64,000 bases of DNA from Ruminococcaceae bacterium UBA1405. Lineage in GTDB: Bacteria; Bacillota; Clostridia; Oscillospirales; Ruminococcaceae. Within the stretch, counting starts at the first letter, position 1. Each line of letters starts with the position of its first letter. Position numbers and translations under genes: made by a program. The stretch is from the NCBI GenBank assembly GCA_002305685.1, contig DBQB01000024.1:102249-166248 (forward strand), written 5' to 3'. Below the pieces are notes generated by a model. The model saw nothing but the letters and a program-made list of their open reading frames with translations, ran no database searches and was not told the DNA's origin. Shown in pieces: positions 47,964-57,484 of this stretch.

Positions 47964-50729
47964 ATGAAAATAAAGCCAAACTCCCACGATCTGCAACTGC
48001 CCTGCTGGGGGCCTTATTCCAAACAGTATTCCGGAATCTCCCATATTGCCGACCCACAGCATGGACTGCGGTTCGACCTGAGCGTCTTTCCCGGATTATA
48101 CCGGAGAAAAATAGAGCCCCCCAATGTGCTGATGGAGGGAAACACCCATGTTTGGCAAGCCAACGCTGATCTCACCTATTTTTCCACCCGGCATCAGCTG
48201 GAATGGAAGGACGTCCTTTACTGCGATGTATCCTATGGAAAGCTGGAATCGGACAGCTATCTCATCCGAATGGAATGCGTCAACCGTGGCAAAGATATCC
48301 AGACGCTGGTCCTTCACTATATGGCGTCCATCCATTATCCCACAGTAAAAACCGGTTTGGAGGAACAAGAAATAACCCCTGTGCTATGGAACCTTCCGGA
48401 AAAATCTGTCTATTGCCGAGGCATCGACTATCTCCAGTTTCATCGCCGCCATCCCCTCCCCACCGATTCCCTGGTTCCGGATGGACTTCGCCCAAACGAA
48501 GTCCGAAGATCGGGCTTTTCCGGAGGATCCGCCGTACATCTGTGCGGAGACGACCAGGACCGCCTATCCTTCCAGCTGAAAATGAGGGATACCTTTTCCC
48601 ATCCTATTCTGGCACTTCGGTATCAAAGTGAAAAGGGATGCCGGATCTGTTTGCAGGGGGATGGTCTCTCCGCCTGCGGCTCATTGCCGCCACAGGCTGC
48701 ACCCGGCATCGGGTTTCTCCCAGTTCTTCTCTCCCCCCAAAAGGATACGCTGCGCTTCACTCTGCAGGCGCAGCAGGGAGAACTGCTGCTGGACAGTCTG
48801 ATTCTCTGTGAGCAGGAAGATTTCTCCCGCATCGGCTGTGAAATCTCCCCTGCACAGCACGTCCCTAAGGTATGGGAAAGGGGAGCTGAGCAACCGCTGG
48901 AATGGGATGGCCTGGACCGGTTGGAACAAAACCCTGAGCCATCCAGAGATCCGTTTCAAAATACCCTGATTTTAAAATTTCCTTATGCCCCCAACTACTA
49001 TGGGCTGTACTGGGATTTTCCCGACTGTGTGCTGCGATACTGGTTTCACGATACATTGGATCAGCCGCTTCGCTATCTGGCCCACGACCATGTCCGCAAA
49101 CGGCTGCCCGGAAATGGCCTCGGACATTTTTCCAACGTCTTTCTCCGGCCCATCCCTGTCCAGCCGGGAGAGACGATCACCCTGTACGGCCTGGTCTGCT
49201 GCGCGCCCTCCCGGGAACAGACGCTGAAAAAGTTGGAAAACCTGATTGCACAGCGCAGCGCCTTTCCCCAATATCATCAGGCGCTGCAAAACACTGCGCT
49301 GCGGGTTTGCGGCACTGGACAGGCACTTCCCTACAGGTTTTCCCAAGACCGGATGATGGCCACCACCCTGACCAATGTGGTATACCCCATCTACCTCAAG
49401 AGAAACTACATCCGGCACAACACCCCGGGAAGATGGTGGGACAGCCTGTATACCTGGGACTCCGGATTTGTTGGGCTGGGACTTACCTGCTGCAACCTTC
49501 AGCGGGCGCTGGACTGCCTGAACGCATATCTCACCCAACCTGGGGACACCGAAACCGCTTTTATTCATCACGGTTCCCCGGTTCCGGTACAGTTTTATCT
49601 CTTTCAGGAGCTGTTTAACCGTACCCAGTCTATCCCGCTGTTAAAGTCCTTCTATCCCAGGCTGCTGCCATACTATCGATTTATGACCGGACAGCTGGGA
49701 AGCTCCACCACCGACCGGTGGAACTCCGGGATACTGGCCACCTGGGATTATTTTTACAACTCTGGAGGCTGGGACGATTATCCCCCTCAGGTTGCCGTCC
49801 ATGCGCAGCATCTGGAACCCTGCGCCGGAGCAATGGTCACCACCTCCCATATGATTTTGTGTGCCAAACTGCTGATATGGGTTGCGCGGCTTTTGCACAG
49901 GCCGGAATCTGAGATTTCATCCCTCCAGCAGGACATAGCACGGATGAGCCGGGGGATTTTGACCTACTGCTGGGATGAAGCGTCCGGTTACTTTGGATAT
50001 CTATTGCATGACCAGCAAAAAAATCCAACAGGGATTCTGCGCCACAACAGTGGAAAGAATTACAATATGGGGCTGGATGGCGTCTCCCCGATGATCGCCG
50101 GGATCGTATCGCCGCAGCAACTGAACCGTCTCACCCAGCATCTGAGCGACGAGAATGCGCTCTGGACGCCGCTGGGGCTCTCCACCGTGGACCAGTCGGC
50201 GCCCTATTACCGAAAGGATGGTTATTGGAACGGTTCGGTATGGATGCCCCATCAATGGTTCCTCTATAAATCCCTGCTGGATTATGGAAACGGTGAACTG
50301 GCCTTTCGGATCGCTGAAACCGCGCTGAAAACCTGGAAAAACGAGGTGGATCAATCCTACAACTGCTATGAGCATTTTCCCATTGTATCCCGGCGGGGCG
50401 CCGGGTGGCATCACTTTTCCGGACTGTCCACCCCGGTTTTGTTGTGGTACCGCTGCTACTTCACCCCAGGCGCCGTCACTACCGGATTTTCTGGCTGGAT
50501 TGTCGCACAGAAGTGGGAAAAGGATCATCGGCAGATGCAGTGCACCGTGTGCTTTTATGACAACGCCACACCCAAAACCGTCGTGATTGCCATGAACCCC
50601 GCCAGCCGGTATCGGGCATCGATCAACGGCCAGGAGGTTCCCATCCTTCTGCGCACCGACAGCGCCGTGGAACTTTTGATTGCACCCGGACACGAACAGC
50701 AGGTGGACATCGCTGTCTATCCCATATGA
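47964..50729 (+). CDS. large (alpha/alpha)6-barrel glycosidase, GH63/MGH1-like
   Basis: 921 residues, no signal peptide. The N-terminal ~450 residues look beta-rich; the C-terminal ~450 are an (alpha/alpha)6 barrel with RWWDSLYTWDSGFVGLGL (490-507), SGGWDDYPPQ (600-609), DGVSPMIAGIVSP near 710 and YWNGSVWMPHQWFLYKSLLDYG (754-775). These match the GH63/GH37-like fold, where Asp in the WDSGF region and a late Glu act as acid and base. Substrate unknown; an intracellular alpha-glucoside or mannoside hydrolase is possible. The ATG at 47964 has only a weak GGGA site. Confidence 0.78.
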   Translation: MKIKPNSHDLQLPCWGPYSKQYSGISHIADPQHGLRFDLSVFPGLYRRKIEPPNVLMEGNTHVWQANADLTYFSTRHQLEWKDVLYCDVSYGKLESDSYLIRMECVNRGKDIQTLVLHYMASIHYPTVKTGLEEQEITPVLWNLPEKSVYCRGIDYLQFHRRHPLPTDSLVPDGLRPNEVRRSGFSGGSAVHLCGDDQDRLSFQLKMRDTFSHPILALRYQSEKGCRICLQGDGLSACGSLPPQAAPGIGFLPVLLSPQKDTLRFTLQAQQGELLLDSLILCEQEDFSRIGCEISPAQHVPKVWERGAEQPLEWDGLDRLEQNPEPSRDPFQNTLILKFPYAPNYYGLYWDFPDCVLRYWFHDTLDQPLRYLAHDHVRKRLPGNGLGHFSNVFLRPIPVQPGETITLYGLVCCAPSREQTLKKLENLIAQRSAFPQYHQALQNTALRVCGTGQALPYRFSQDRMMATTLTNVVYPIYLKRNYIRHNTPGRWWDSLYTWDSGFVGLGLTCCNLQRALDCLNAYLTQPGDTETAFIHHGSPVPVQFYLFQELFNRTQSIPLLKSFYPRLLPYYRFMTGQLGSSTTDRWNSGILATWDYFYNSGGWDDYPPQVAVHAQHLEPCAGAMVTTSHMILCAKLLIWVARLLHRPESEISSLQQDIARMSRGILTYCWDEASGYFGYLLHDQQKNPTGILRHNSGKNYNMGLDGVSPMIAGIVSPQQLNRLTQHLSDENALWTPLGLSTVDQSAPYYRKDGYWNGSVWMPHQWFLYKSLLDYGNGELAFRIAETALKTWKNEVDQSYNCYEHFPIVSRRGAGWHHFSGLSTPVLLWYRCYFTPGAVTTGFSGWIVAQKWEKDHRQMQCTVCFYDNATPKTVVIAMNPASRYRASINGQEVPILLRTDSAVELLIAPGHEQQVDIAVYPI

Positions 50730-50737
50730 TACGATGA

Positions 50738-50775
50738 AAAAGAGGGGTCTGCAGATGCAGTCCCCTCCTTTCTCA
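50738..50775. terminator. terminator between convergent genes
   Basis: Stem AGGGGTCTGCA/TGCAGTCCCCT with two-base loop, T-rich on both sides; serves the glycosidase gene and the acetyltransferase gene. Confidence 0.75.
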
Positions 50776-50779
50776 TATC

Positions 50780-51223
50780 CTATCGACGCAGCGGCTTAAC
50801 AAAGCAGATGATCCGTCCTGCCTCAGAAAAACCGGTGTGCAGATGAAATCTCCGGCTTTCCTCATTGTTCCAGGTACAGTCGCTGGCAAATTCCCGGCAT
50901 CCCTTCTGTACAGCCCAATCCTCGCATATACGGCAGAGCTCCCGCCCGATCCCCTGTCTGCGGTATCCTTCCAGAACAAAGACCCCTTCCAGATACCCTA
51001 CCGGGCTGGAATCGGTGCCCTCCACATAATCCCGCCGCAGCGAGCACTGGGCGACAGCCACCGGTGTTTCCCCGTCATATGCCAAAAATACCGCGTGATC
51101 TGAGCCGCAGATGTACTCCTCCAGCTCCTCTTTCAGCTCCTGCAACGGCTGGCTGTTCCACATATGATAAAAAAGCTCTGCCGATATAGAGCTGTCCTGC
51201 TTACTTGCACAACGAATTTCCAT
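50780..51223 (-). CDS. GNAT acetyltransferase resembling aminoglycoside 6'-N-acetyltransferases
   Basis: 147 residues. AVFLAYDGETPVAVAQCSLRRDYVEGTDSSPVGYLEGVFVLEGYRRQGIGRELC in the middle is very close in pattern to the AAC(6') branch of GNATs (SLRRDYVEG..SSPVGYLEG), and the end CREFASDCTWNNEESRRFHLHTGFSEAGRIICFVK matches the same group. Such enzymes acetylate the 6'-amino group of aminoglycosides, but many chromosomal relatives have other or unknown roles. GGGAGG precedes the ATG. Single gene; no mobile element nearby, so probably intrinsic. Confidence 0.82.
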   Translation of the reverse strand: MEIRCASKQDSSISAELFYHMWNSQPLQELKEELEEYICGSDHAVFLAYDGETPVAVAQCSLRRDYVEGTDSSPVGYLEGVFVLEGYRRQGIGRELCRICEDWAVQKGCREFASDCTWNNEESRRFHLHTGFSEAGRIICFVKPLRR

Positions 51224-51334
51224 CGCAAATATCCTCCCCTTTCGAATCGGCTAACATTATTATAACTCAGCACGATATGGCTACACCAGATATTTTGAAC
51301 AACAATTTGGTCACAGGAAATTCACCAAATGCTG

Positions 51335-51363
51335 TTGACTTCCCTTTTTCCCTAACGTACAAT
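51335..51363 (+). promoter_or_regulatory. promoter of the lipoprotein gene
   Basis: TTGACT (51335-51340), 17-base spacer, TACAAT (51358-51363). Confidence 0.75.
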
Positions 51364-51437
51364 AAAAATATTATAATACCGGATATTCTGTCTGTTTTTT
51401 TCATTGCCGAACCTATACGATGAAAGAGGGCTCTGAT

Positions 51438-52787
51438 ATGCGTTTCCCATCTGCCGTGCCAAAGTTGCTTCCCCTTTTGCTCGCCCTGGCGCTGCTGTGC
51501 GCCTGCAACAACACCCAATACAATCCTCTCAATCCATTTCAAAATAACGGCTCTTCCCAGTCGGGCTCCAGCGAACCGCAGAGTTCCAGCGTTTCCTTCT
51601 CCTCCACTGCTGTTCCCTCCGCTCCGCTTCAGCTCCAGGCTCCCACCCAATACGATCTGCAAATTGCGGTGGAAGCCGCCGTGCGGGCAGATATCGATGC
51701 TACCCCCACCATGATGCTGTCCCTAAGCGAACTGACCACCCTATATCTGGCTTATTCCTTTGAAAATAGTCAGATACAAGTGTATGCCAACCCCTCTAAT
51801 CCGTCCCTTATCCTCTTTTATGAAACCGATACCGAAAACAGCGTCACCCGCATTTATCAGTATAATCTGGAAACCAGCGACTTTATCCTGCTCAATCAGC
51901 TGGGATTTGCCTGTCGCAACCAGCTGCAACCTTCTTTTTGGGCCGGAAATTTCTTTGGATATACCGCCGAGATCTCTTCTTCCGACGAGCAGATACAGCT
52001 GGAGAGAGCCTTCTGTTGTTTTAATGCCAACACCAACCGCTGGTCCTTCTATCCGATTGGAGAAAATGACCAGGTAATTTCCACCGACAATCAAACCACG
52101 CTGCTGCTCTCCTACCGCCCCGATGGTTCTATGGAAATCTATTCCATGGACCTGTCCACCATGGAAACTACCCTGCTGTTTGTGCTCTCCCAGCGCGATC
52201 AGCAGCCCACATACGTGGGAAACTGCCCGGACAACACACTGGTTTTCCGTTTTTCCGACAACCAGTCAATCCGATATGCACGATATACGCTGGACGGAAC
52301 CCTTCTGGCGGAATGTATCTCTGACGATCCAATGCCCACCGAGGAGCTGCTGGTTTACTACCTGTACCAAGCGTCGCCCCTTTCCGACTCTTACGACACC
52401 CCGCAGCGTCTTACCGCTTTCCGGCTGGACGACAAGGATTATGTGATGCCTTGGCGTCCTGTACAGGGTCAATTTCTCTTTCCCACCATCTACTGCAAAC
52501 AGGAGCTGCGCGCCTGGAACGGCCTGGAGCTGCTCTCCAGAGAGGACGGATGGTCGTTATGGCATCCCTCCTATTCGGTGAAGGGTACCCCTGATTTCCT
52601 GCTCTGGGAGGAGGAGACCAATTTCTGGCAGTATCTGGAACTGGAAGAAGAGAGCGCCGGGGTCACCATACTACGATCCGAAGCCATCTCCGGCAACCGT
52701 CTGTTGCTGCAAGTCCGTCAAAACGACGGTAACGTAGTTTGGAAGCTGATGGATCTGAAAGACTTTTACACCGAACAGCCGTCATAA
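51438..52787 (+). CDS. lipoprotein of unknown function
   Basis: 449 residues. Signal peptide with a lipobox LLCAC near residue 24, then a Ser/Gln/Pro-rich linker (~30-55). The body alternates short Tyr/Phe-rich strands (YQYNLETSDFILLNQLGF, YSMDLSTMETTLLFVLSQ), which reads like a beta-propeller-type fold; no catalytic motif was recognised. The ATG at 51438 has GAGGG seven bases upstream, better than the in-frame ATG at 51420. Single gene with its own promoter and terminator; likely on the outer face of the membrane. Confidence 0.78.
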   Translation: MRFPSAVPKLLPLLLALALLCACNNTQYNPLNPFQNNGSSQSGSSEPQSSSVSFSSTAVPSAPLQLQAPTQYDLQIAVEAAVRADIDATPTMMLSLSELTTLYLAYSFENSQIQVYANPSNPSLILFYETDTENSVTRIYQYNLETSDFILLNQLGFACRNQLQPSFWAGNFFGYTAEISSSDEQIQLERAFCCFNANTNRWSFYPIGENDQVISTDNQTTLLLSYRPDGSMEIYSMDLSTMETTLLFVLSQRDQQPTYVGNCPDNTLVFRFSDNQSIRYARYTLDGTLLAECISDDPMPTEELLVYYLYQASPLSDSYDTPQRLTAFRLDDKDYVMPWRPVQGQFLFPTIYCKQELRAWNGLELLSREDGWSLWHPSYSVKGTPDFLLWEEETNFWQYLELEEESAGVTILRSEAISGNRLLLQVRQNDGNVVWKLMDLKDFYTEQPS

Positions 52788-52857
52788 ACCATCCCCAGCC
52801 CGCTGCCCGGCAGATTCCGAGAAAAACCACCGGGCAGCAAATACCGAGAGAACAAAG

Positions 52858-52908
52858 ATCCGAGGGGTTCCTGCGCATTGGTAACGCAGGAACCCCTCGG
52901 ATTTTATC
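52858..52908. terminator. terminator between the lipoprotein and dapL genes
   Basis: Perfect stem ATCCGAGGGGTTCCTGCG with its complement around a nine-base loop, followed by TTTTAT on the plus strand. Confidence 0.85.
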
Positions 52909-52976
52909 CCAGGCTTTTATAAACAGATTACAGCGCGCTGCCGGCAAGGCAAAAGCCCGCCTTTCCAAAAGGCTTT

Positions 52977-54164
52977 TTACAGCTCCGCCAGCAATTTCTT
53001 CATCCGGGCCACCGCTTCTTTGGTGTTTTCCCGGTCTCCAAAGGCGGTCAGGCGGAAAAACCCTTCCCCGTTGACGCCAAACCCTGCGCCGGGGGTGCCC
53101 ACCACATTGGCTTTTTCCAGCAGCAGATCAAAGAATTCCCAGGAACCCATATTGTTGGGGCACTTGAGCCAGATGTAGGGGGAATGCTCCCCGCCGGTAA
53201 ACCAGATGCCCATCTCCCGCATGGCATCGGCGATGATCTTTGCGTTTTCCATGTAGTATCCCAGATTCTCCTGAATCTGTTTTTGCCCTTCCGGGGTAAA
53301 TACCGCAGCGGCGCCACGCTGTACAATATAGGGAACGCCGTTAAATTTGGTGGTCTGACGGCGCAGCCAGAGCTTATGCAGCGCCACCCCCTGACGGCTC
53401 AGTTCCATGGGAATCACAGTATATCCGCAGCGGGTTCCGGTAAATCCCGCAATCTTGGAGAAGGAACAAAACTCAATGGCACAGGTCCTGGCCCCCTCTA
53501 TCTCAAAGATGCTTCTGGGCAGTGCAGGATCCTTGACAAAACACTCATAGGCGGCGTCAAAGAGGATCACGGCGTCCTGGGCGTTGGCGTAATCCACCCA
53601 TGCCTTCAGCTGCTCCCGGTTGTATACCGCGCCGGTGGGATTGTTGGGGGAACAGATATAAATCAGATCCGCCTTGACCTTCTCGTCCGGCAGCGGCAGG
53701 AAGCCGTTCTCCGCGTTGGCGTTCATGAAAACGACCTTTCTTCCGGCCATCACATTGGTGTCCACATACACCGGATATACCGGATCGGGAATCAAAACCA
53801 CATTGTCGGTGCCGAAGATATCCAGAATATTGCCCAGATCGCTCTTGGCGCCGTCGCTGATAAAGATCTCATCCGATTTAAGCGTTACACCGTGGGAGGC
53901 GTAGTAATGCTGGATGGCGTCCTTCAAAAATCCATAGCCCTGCTCCGGTCCATATCCCTTAAACGTCTCCTTGACGCCCATCTCGGACACAGCGTCGTGA
54001 AGCGCCTGCACCACCGCATCGCACAGCGGCAGCGTCACGTCTCCAATGCCCAACCGAATAATGCTGGCCTGGGGATTCGCGGCCTGGAAAGCGTTAACCT
54101 TTTTGGCGATGGTGGAAAACAAATAACTGTCCTGCAAGTTCAGGTAATTGCTGTTGATCTGCAT
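52977..54164 (-). CDS. dapL: LL-diaminopimelate aminotransferase
   Basis: 395 residues, near the ~410 typical for DapL. MQINSNYLNLQDSYLFSTIAKKVNAF at the N-terminus, IRLGIGDVTLPL near 37, ICSPNNPTGAVYN near 170 and CSFSKIAGFTGTRCGY near 235 with the PLP-binding Lys. It makes LL-DAP directly from tetrahydrodipicolinate with glutamate, so no succinyl or acetyl pathway is needed. GGGAGG precedes the ATG at 54164. dapF, the next enzyme, is at the right edge of the window. Confidence 0.95.
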   Translation of the reverse strand: MQINSNYLNLQDSYLFSTIAKKVNAFQAANPQASIIRLGIGDVTLPLCDAVVQALHDAVSEMGVKETFKGYGPEQGYGFLKDAIQHYYASHGVTLKSDEIFISDGAKSDLGNILDIFGTDNVVLIPDPVYPVYVDTNVMAGRKVVFMNANAENGFLPLPDEKVKADLIYICSPNNPTGAVYNREQLKAWVDYANAQDAVILFDAAYECFVKDPALPRSIFEIEGARTCAIEFCSFSKIAGFTGTRCGYTVIPMELSRQGVALHKLWLRRQTTKFNGVPYIVQRGAAAVFTPEGQKQIQENLGYYMENAKIIADAMREMGIWFTGGEHSPYIWLKCPNNMGSWEFFDLLLEKANVVGTPGAGFGVNGEGFFRLTAFGDRENTKEAVARMKKLLAEL

Positions 54165-54246
54165 CAAAAATTCCTCCCTCATATCATCGGACGTATAAAC
54201 AAAAACCATATGCCTTATATCTGGCGTCAAAAAATACTTTGCGGCT

Positions 54247-54275
54247 ATTATAACAAGGGGATCCGCAAAAGTCAA
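54247..54275 (-). promoter_or_regulatory. promoter of dapL
   Basis: Minus strand TTGACT (54270-54275), 17-base spacer, perfect TATAAT (54247-54252). Confidence 0.82.
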
Positions 54276-54294
54276 TCGCTGAAAATTGCCGCTT

Positions 54295-56094
54295 CTATAC
54301 TGGCAGCGTATCGATGTTACTGCTCTTCAGACGGGCGGATATCTTGACAATCACCTGGGTTCCCTTCTCCGGCTCGCTCTCAAAATGCAGCCCATAGTTT
54401 TTCCCGCAATAAAGCTGAATGCGCTGCTGCACGTTTTTGATGCCGTAAACCGAGGGGAGATTGCTCCAATCCCCGGTCTCCACCGCACGATTGAGTTCCT
54501 CCACCTGTTCGGCCGGCATTCCGTTGCCGTTGTCCAGAATCTGAAAGACGATATCCCCCTTTTCCCAGTGCCCGCGGATGCGTATCTGCCCTCTGCGGAT
54601 GCCGAACAGGCCATGGTAGATGGCGTTTTCCACCAGCGGCTGAAGCGTCAGCTTGACGATGCTGTTGTCCAGAATGTTGTCGTCGATATAAAATTCATAG
54701 GTCAACTGGTCATACCGCACCTGCTGAATGGCGATATAACTTCTGAGATGCTCCACCTCGTCCCGAATGGTGATGATCTCCCGCCCTTTGCTCAGACTCA
54801 GGCGGAAGAAGCTGGAAAGATTCCCCACCATCTGGGAAGCCAGCTGGTTTTCTCCCATGCCGTACAGCTGCTGGATGGAATACAGGGTATTGTAGAGAAA
54901 ATGGGGGTTGATCTGCGCCTGAAGGATGGCCATCTCCAGCTCATGTTTGGTCTCATCTTCCTTCTTGATCTGATCCACCATCTCCTCCATCTTGTCAAAC
55001 AAGGCCTTCAGTCCGTCGTTGAGGGTGGAAATCTCCTCACAGAGGTTGTCGTGAAAGGTCACATCAAAACAGCCTTGTTCGGCAGAATTTACCTTATCAA
55101 TCCATTCCTGAATGGGTTGAGAGAACACCCTGGCAAAAAAGTTGGCAAATATCACAATCACTGCTGCCAGCAGCGCCATCATTCCCAAATACACATAGAG
55201 AACATACTGCGCCGTTCCCATAGTCTCGTTTTCCGGGAAAACCGCCAGAATCTGCCATTCGTTGGAGAGAAGAGGTTCATTGATCACCAGCAGCCGGCTG
55301 CCATCCACGCTTTTGGTGCGCAGATGATGGGATTCGCTGTCCAAAATGGTGCCCAAATCCATCTCGGTGAGGGTATTTTCCGGCGTCAACGGCTTGAAGA
55401 GCATCTCTCCATCCCCGCTGAGCAGGGAGAGATACCCATGCTCGGTGATTCTTGCCTGGGAGAGAAGGGTACGGAAAAAATCCTCCCGCAGCTGAAACAC
55501 AATAACCAACTGTACCTCCCCCTGGCCTCCCGTTATAAACAAGGAAACGGTTTGCTCTGGTTCTTCCCGCTGCAAAAAAGAATCTACACAAAGATTCACC
55601 CAGTATGGTGTATCGGGCTGGACCTGGGAGAGCTGATAGGGCCCTATCTGGAGTTGCTCCCACGGGAGATCCGTGGGGGACGCCTGGGTTCCAGCCGTGT
55701 AGTAGCGGGTTTCCTCCCCTGTCTGCGCCACCACCGCGATGGAATCCAAAACCGTTGCGCGGGAAAGGTAGATATCCTCCAACAGACGCTGCAGCGCGTC
55801 GTCCTGGGAAAAGTCCTTCCCCTGTTCCAACAAAGCTGAGATCTGTCCCGAATGGGCTAGACCGGTAAGGGCGCTCTCCACATCCCCCAGCCGGTAATCC
55901 AGATTCATCTGAAGCTGGGTGACGATATCCAGCGCATTGGAAAAGGTATTGTCCTGAATCTGCCGCCGGATCAGAAAATAGGAAATACCGCCGCACAGTA
56001 GCACCGCCGCCAGCAGCACCGGCATAAAGATGAAAAGAACCATATCCCGTATCGTCAGCTTTCGGCCCGTAGCTGTCCCTGTAACCTGTTTCAA
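54295..56094 (-). CDS. YesM-type sensor histidine kinase
   Basis: 599 residues. Membrane helix at ~19-41 (LFIFMPVLLAAVLLCGGISYF), extracytoplasmic sensor of ~270 residues, second helix at ~300-325, HAMP-like linker, His_kinase with the phosphorylated His in LQAQINPHFLYNTLYSIQQL near 410, and an HATPase with NAIYHG and ILDNGNGMPAEQVEEL near 540. Family members sense sugars or envelope stress and pair with AraC-type YesN regulators. The TTG at 56094 has GGGAGG eight bases upstream. No response regulator gene is adjacent, so it is an orphan here. Confidence 0.9.
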   Translation of the reverse strand: MKQVTGTATGRKLTIRDMVLFIFMPVLLAAVLLCGGISYFLIRRQIQDNTFSNALDIVTQLQMNLDYRLGDVESALTGLAHSGQISALLEQGKDFSQDDALQRLLEDIYLSRATVLDSIAVVAQTGEETRYYTAGTQASPTDLPWEQLQIGPYQLSQVQPDTPYWVNLCVDSFLQREEPEQTVSLFITGGQGEVQLVIVFQLREDFFRTLLSQARITEHGYLSLLSGDGEMLFKPLTPENTLTEMDLGTILDSESHHLRTKSVDGSRLLVINEPLLSNEWQILAVFPENETMGTAQYVLYVYLGMMALLAAVIVIFANFFARVFSQPIQEWIDKVNSAEQGCFDVTFHDNLCEEISTLNDGLKALFDKMEEMVDQIKKEDETKHELEMAILQAQINPHFLYNTLYSIQQLYGMGENQLASQMVGNLSSFFRLSLSKGREIITIRDEVEHLRSYIAIQQVRYDQLTYEFYIDDNILDNSIVKLTLQPLVENAIYHGLFGIRRGQIRIRGHWEKGDIVFQILDNGNGMPAEQVEELNRAVETGDWSNLPSVYGIKNVQQRIQLYCGKNYGLHFESEPEKGTQVIVKISARLKSSNIDTLPV

Positions 56095-56181
56095 ACGGAT
56101 TCCTCCCTCACAAAAACCCATGGACAGAAAACCTCCAATGGGCCCATATTTCCCAACCGCGACGCTTTTCTTTCACACCGT

Positions 56182-57261
56182 CTAAAGTTTCCCGATCATC
56201 TCCTGATCCAGCCGTTTTATCAGCTCCACCGCCAGTTTCACCGAGTAATGAAAATCCGACAGGGTAGCAAACCCATAATGGGAATGGATATACCGAACCG
56301 GAAGGCCAATCACCAGACAGGGCACCCCCTGATTGGAGAGATGGATTTTGGCCCCGTTGGTGGAACCGCCAGAACGCACCGATTGCTGTACCGGAATCCC
56401 CAGCTGTTCGCACAGCTCCAGCGCATAGCGGATCAGCCTTGGATTGGTGATCATCCCTTTGTCGATATGCCGCAGCATCGGGCCTTTTTTGATGGCGGTC
56501 TGGATAGCGTAATCCGGTGTGAAGGTATCGTCGGCAGGGCTGCCCTCAAAAACAATGCACAGATCCGGTTTCACGGTATTGGCCGTCACTTGGGAGCCTC
56601 GGACGCCCACCTCCTCCTGTGCGGCAAAGGTACCCACCACGTCCACCTGAAGCTGCTCCGATTCCAGCGCCCATAGCGTTTCCACCACCGAGGCACAGCC
56701 CAAACGATTGTCAAAAGCTTTCCCCAACAGCAAATCATTTTCGGGATCGTAGCTGCAGTTTACATCCGGCACCACCGGAGCACCCACCTGGATCTGAAAA
56801 CGGGAGACCGTCTCCTCCAAGGAGGTGGAACCGATATCAATGGTCATCTGGGAGACAGCCGGAGGACGCTTGCGCTCCTCCTCGGTCATAAAATGCACCG
56901 GTTTCGCGCTGACGATTCCCCGGATATACTTTCCCTGGGCGTTACGCACCAGTACGGTGTGAGCGGGAATATTGCTTTCAGCCCAGCCCCCCAGGGTGAT
57001 AAACTGCAGCGTACCGTTGGGTTTGATGGCCTGCACCATAAATCCCAGCTCATCGCTGTGGCAATCCAGCATCACTACCGGCCGATGACCGGTATTCTTT
57101 TTTCGGTAAAAATAGAGATTGCGAAGGGTATCCTCCCGAATCTCCGCGATCTCCGACAGATACTTGCGCCCTACCTGCAACACCTCATCCTCAAATCCGC
57201 TGACGCCGGGGGCGTCGGAGAGTTCGCGGATCATATCCAAAGTGGAAAAACGGTGGTTCAT
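56182..57261 (-). CDS. M42 family aminopeptidase
   Basis: 359 residues. VMLDCHSDELGFMV carries the first metal His/Asp, LLGKAFDNRLGCASVVE the bridging Asp, FAAQEEVGVRGS the catalytic Glu pair, and a late YIHSHYGFATLSDF the last metal His; this is the M42 (PepA-like deblocking/tetrahedral aminopeptidase) set. These cytosolic enzymes trim peptides. AAAGGATG upstream of the ATG. It precedes the sensor kinase by 87 bases with no terminator, so co-transcription is possible. Confidence 0.92.
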   Translation of the reverse strand: MNHRFSTLDMIRELSDAPGVSGFEDEVLQVGRKYLSEIAEIREDTLRNLYFYRKKNTGHRPVVMLDCHSDELGFMVQAIKPNGTLQFITLGGWAESNIPAHTVLVRNAQGKYIRGIVSAKPVHFMTEEERKRPPAVSQMTIDIGSTSLEETVSRFQIQVGAPVVPDVNCSYDPENDLLLGKAFDNRLGCASVVETLWALESEQLQVDVVGTFAAQEEVGVRGSQVTANTVKPDLCIVFEGSPADDTFTPDYAIQTAIKKGPMLRHIDKGMITNPRLIRYALELCEQLGIPVQQSVRSGGSTNGAKIHLSNQGVPCLVIGLPVRYIHSHYGFATLSDFHYSVKLAVELIKRLDQEMIGKL

Positions 57262-57321
57262 ACGCTCTCATCCTTTCCTGCCGCTCCGCCGCAGAAAGCG
57301 CCGCGGCCATTCATCCCTCCC

Positions 57322-57350
57322 ATTTTACAACCATCTTTCCGGAAAGACAA
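57322..57350 (-). promoter_or_regulatory. promoter of the M42 peptidase gene
   Basis: Minus strand TTGTCT (57345-57350), 17-base spacer, TAAAAT (57322-57327). Confidence 0.65.
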
Positions 57351-57426
57351 GGTTTTCGGGGTGGATTGCCCTCCCCTCTCCATCTCTCTAAAAAACAGAC
57401 GGATGTCTCTGGAGGATCTGATCAAT

Positions 57427-57457
57427 CACAAAAAAGGCTCCGGACAAACCGGAGCCC
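57427..57457 (-). terminator. terminator after nnr
   Basis: GGCTCCGG/CCGGAGCC with a five-base loop and a minus-strand run of TTTTTTG. Confidence 0.85.
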
Positions 57458-57484
57458 GAAAAAATTTATAGTTCTCTCAGCGGT

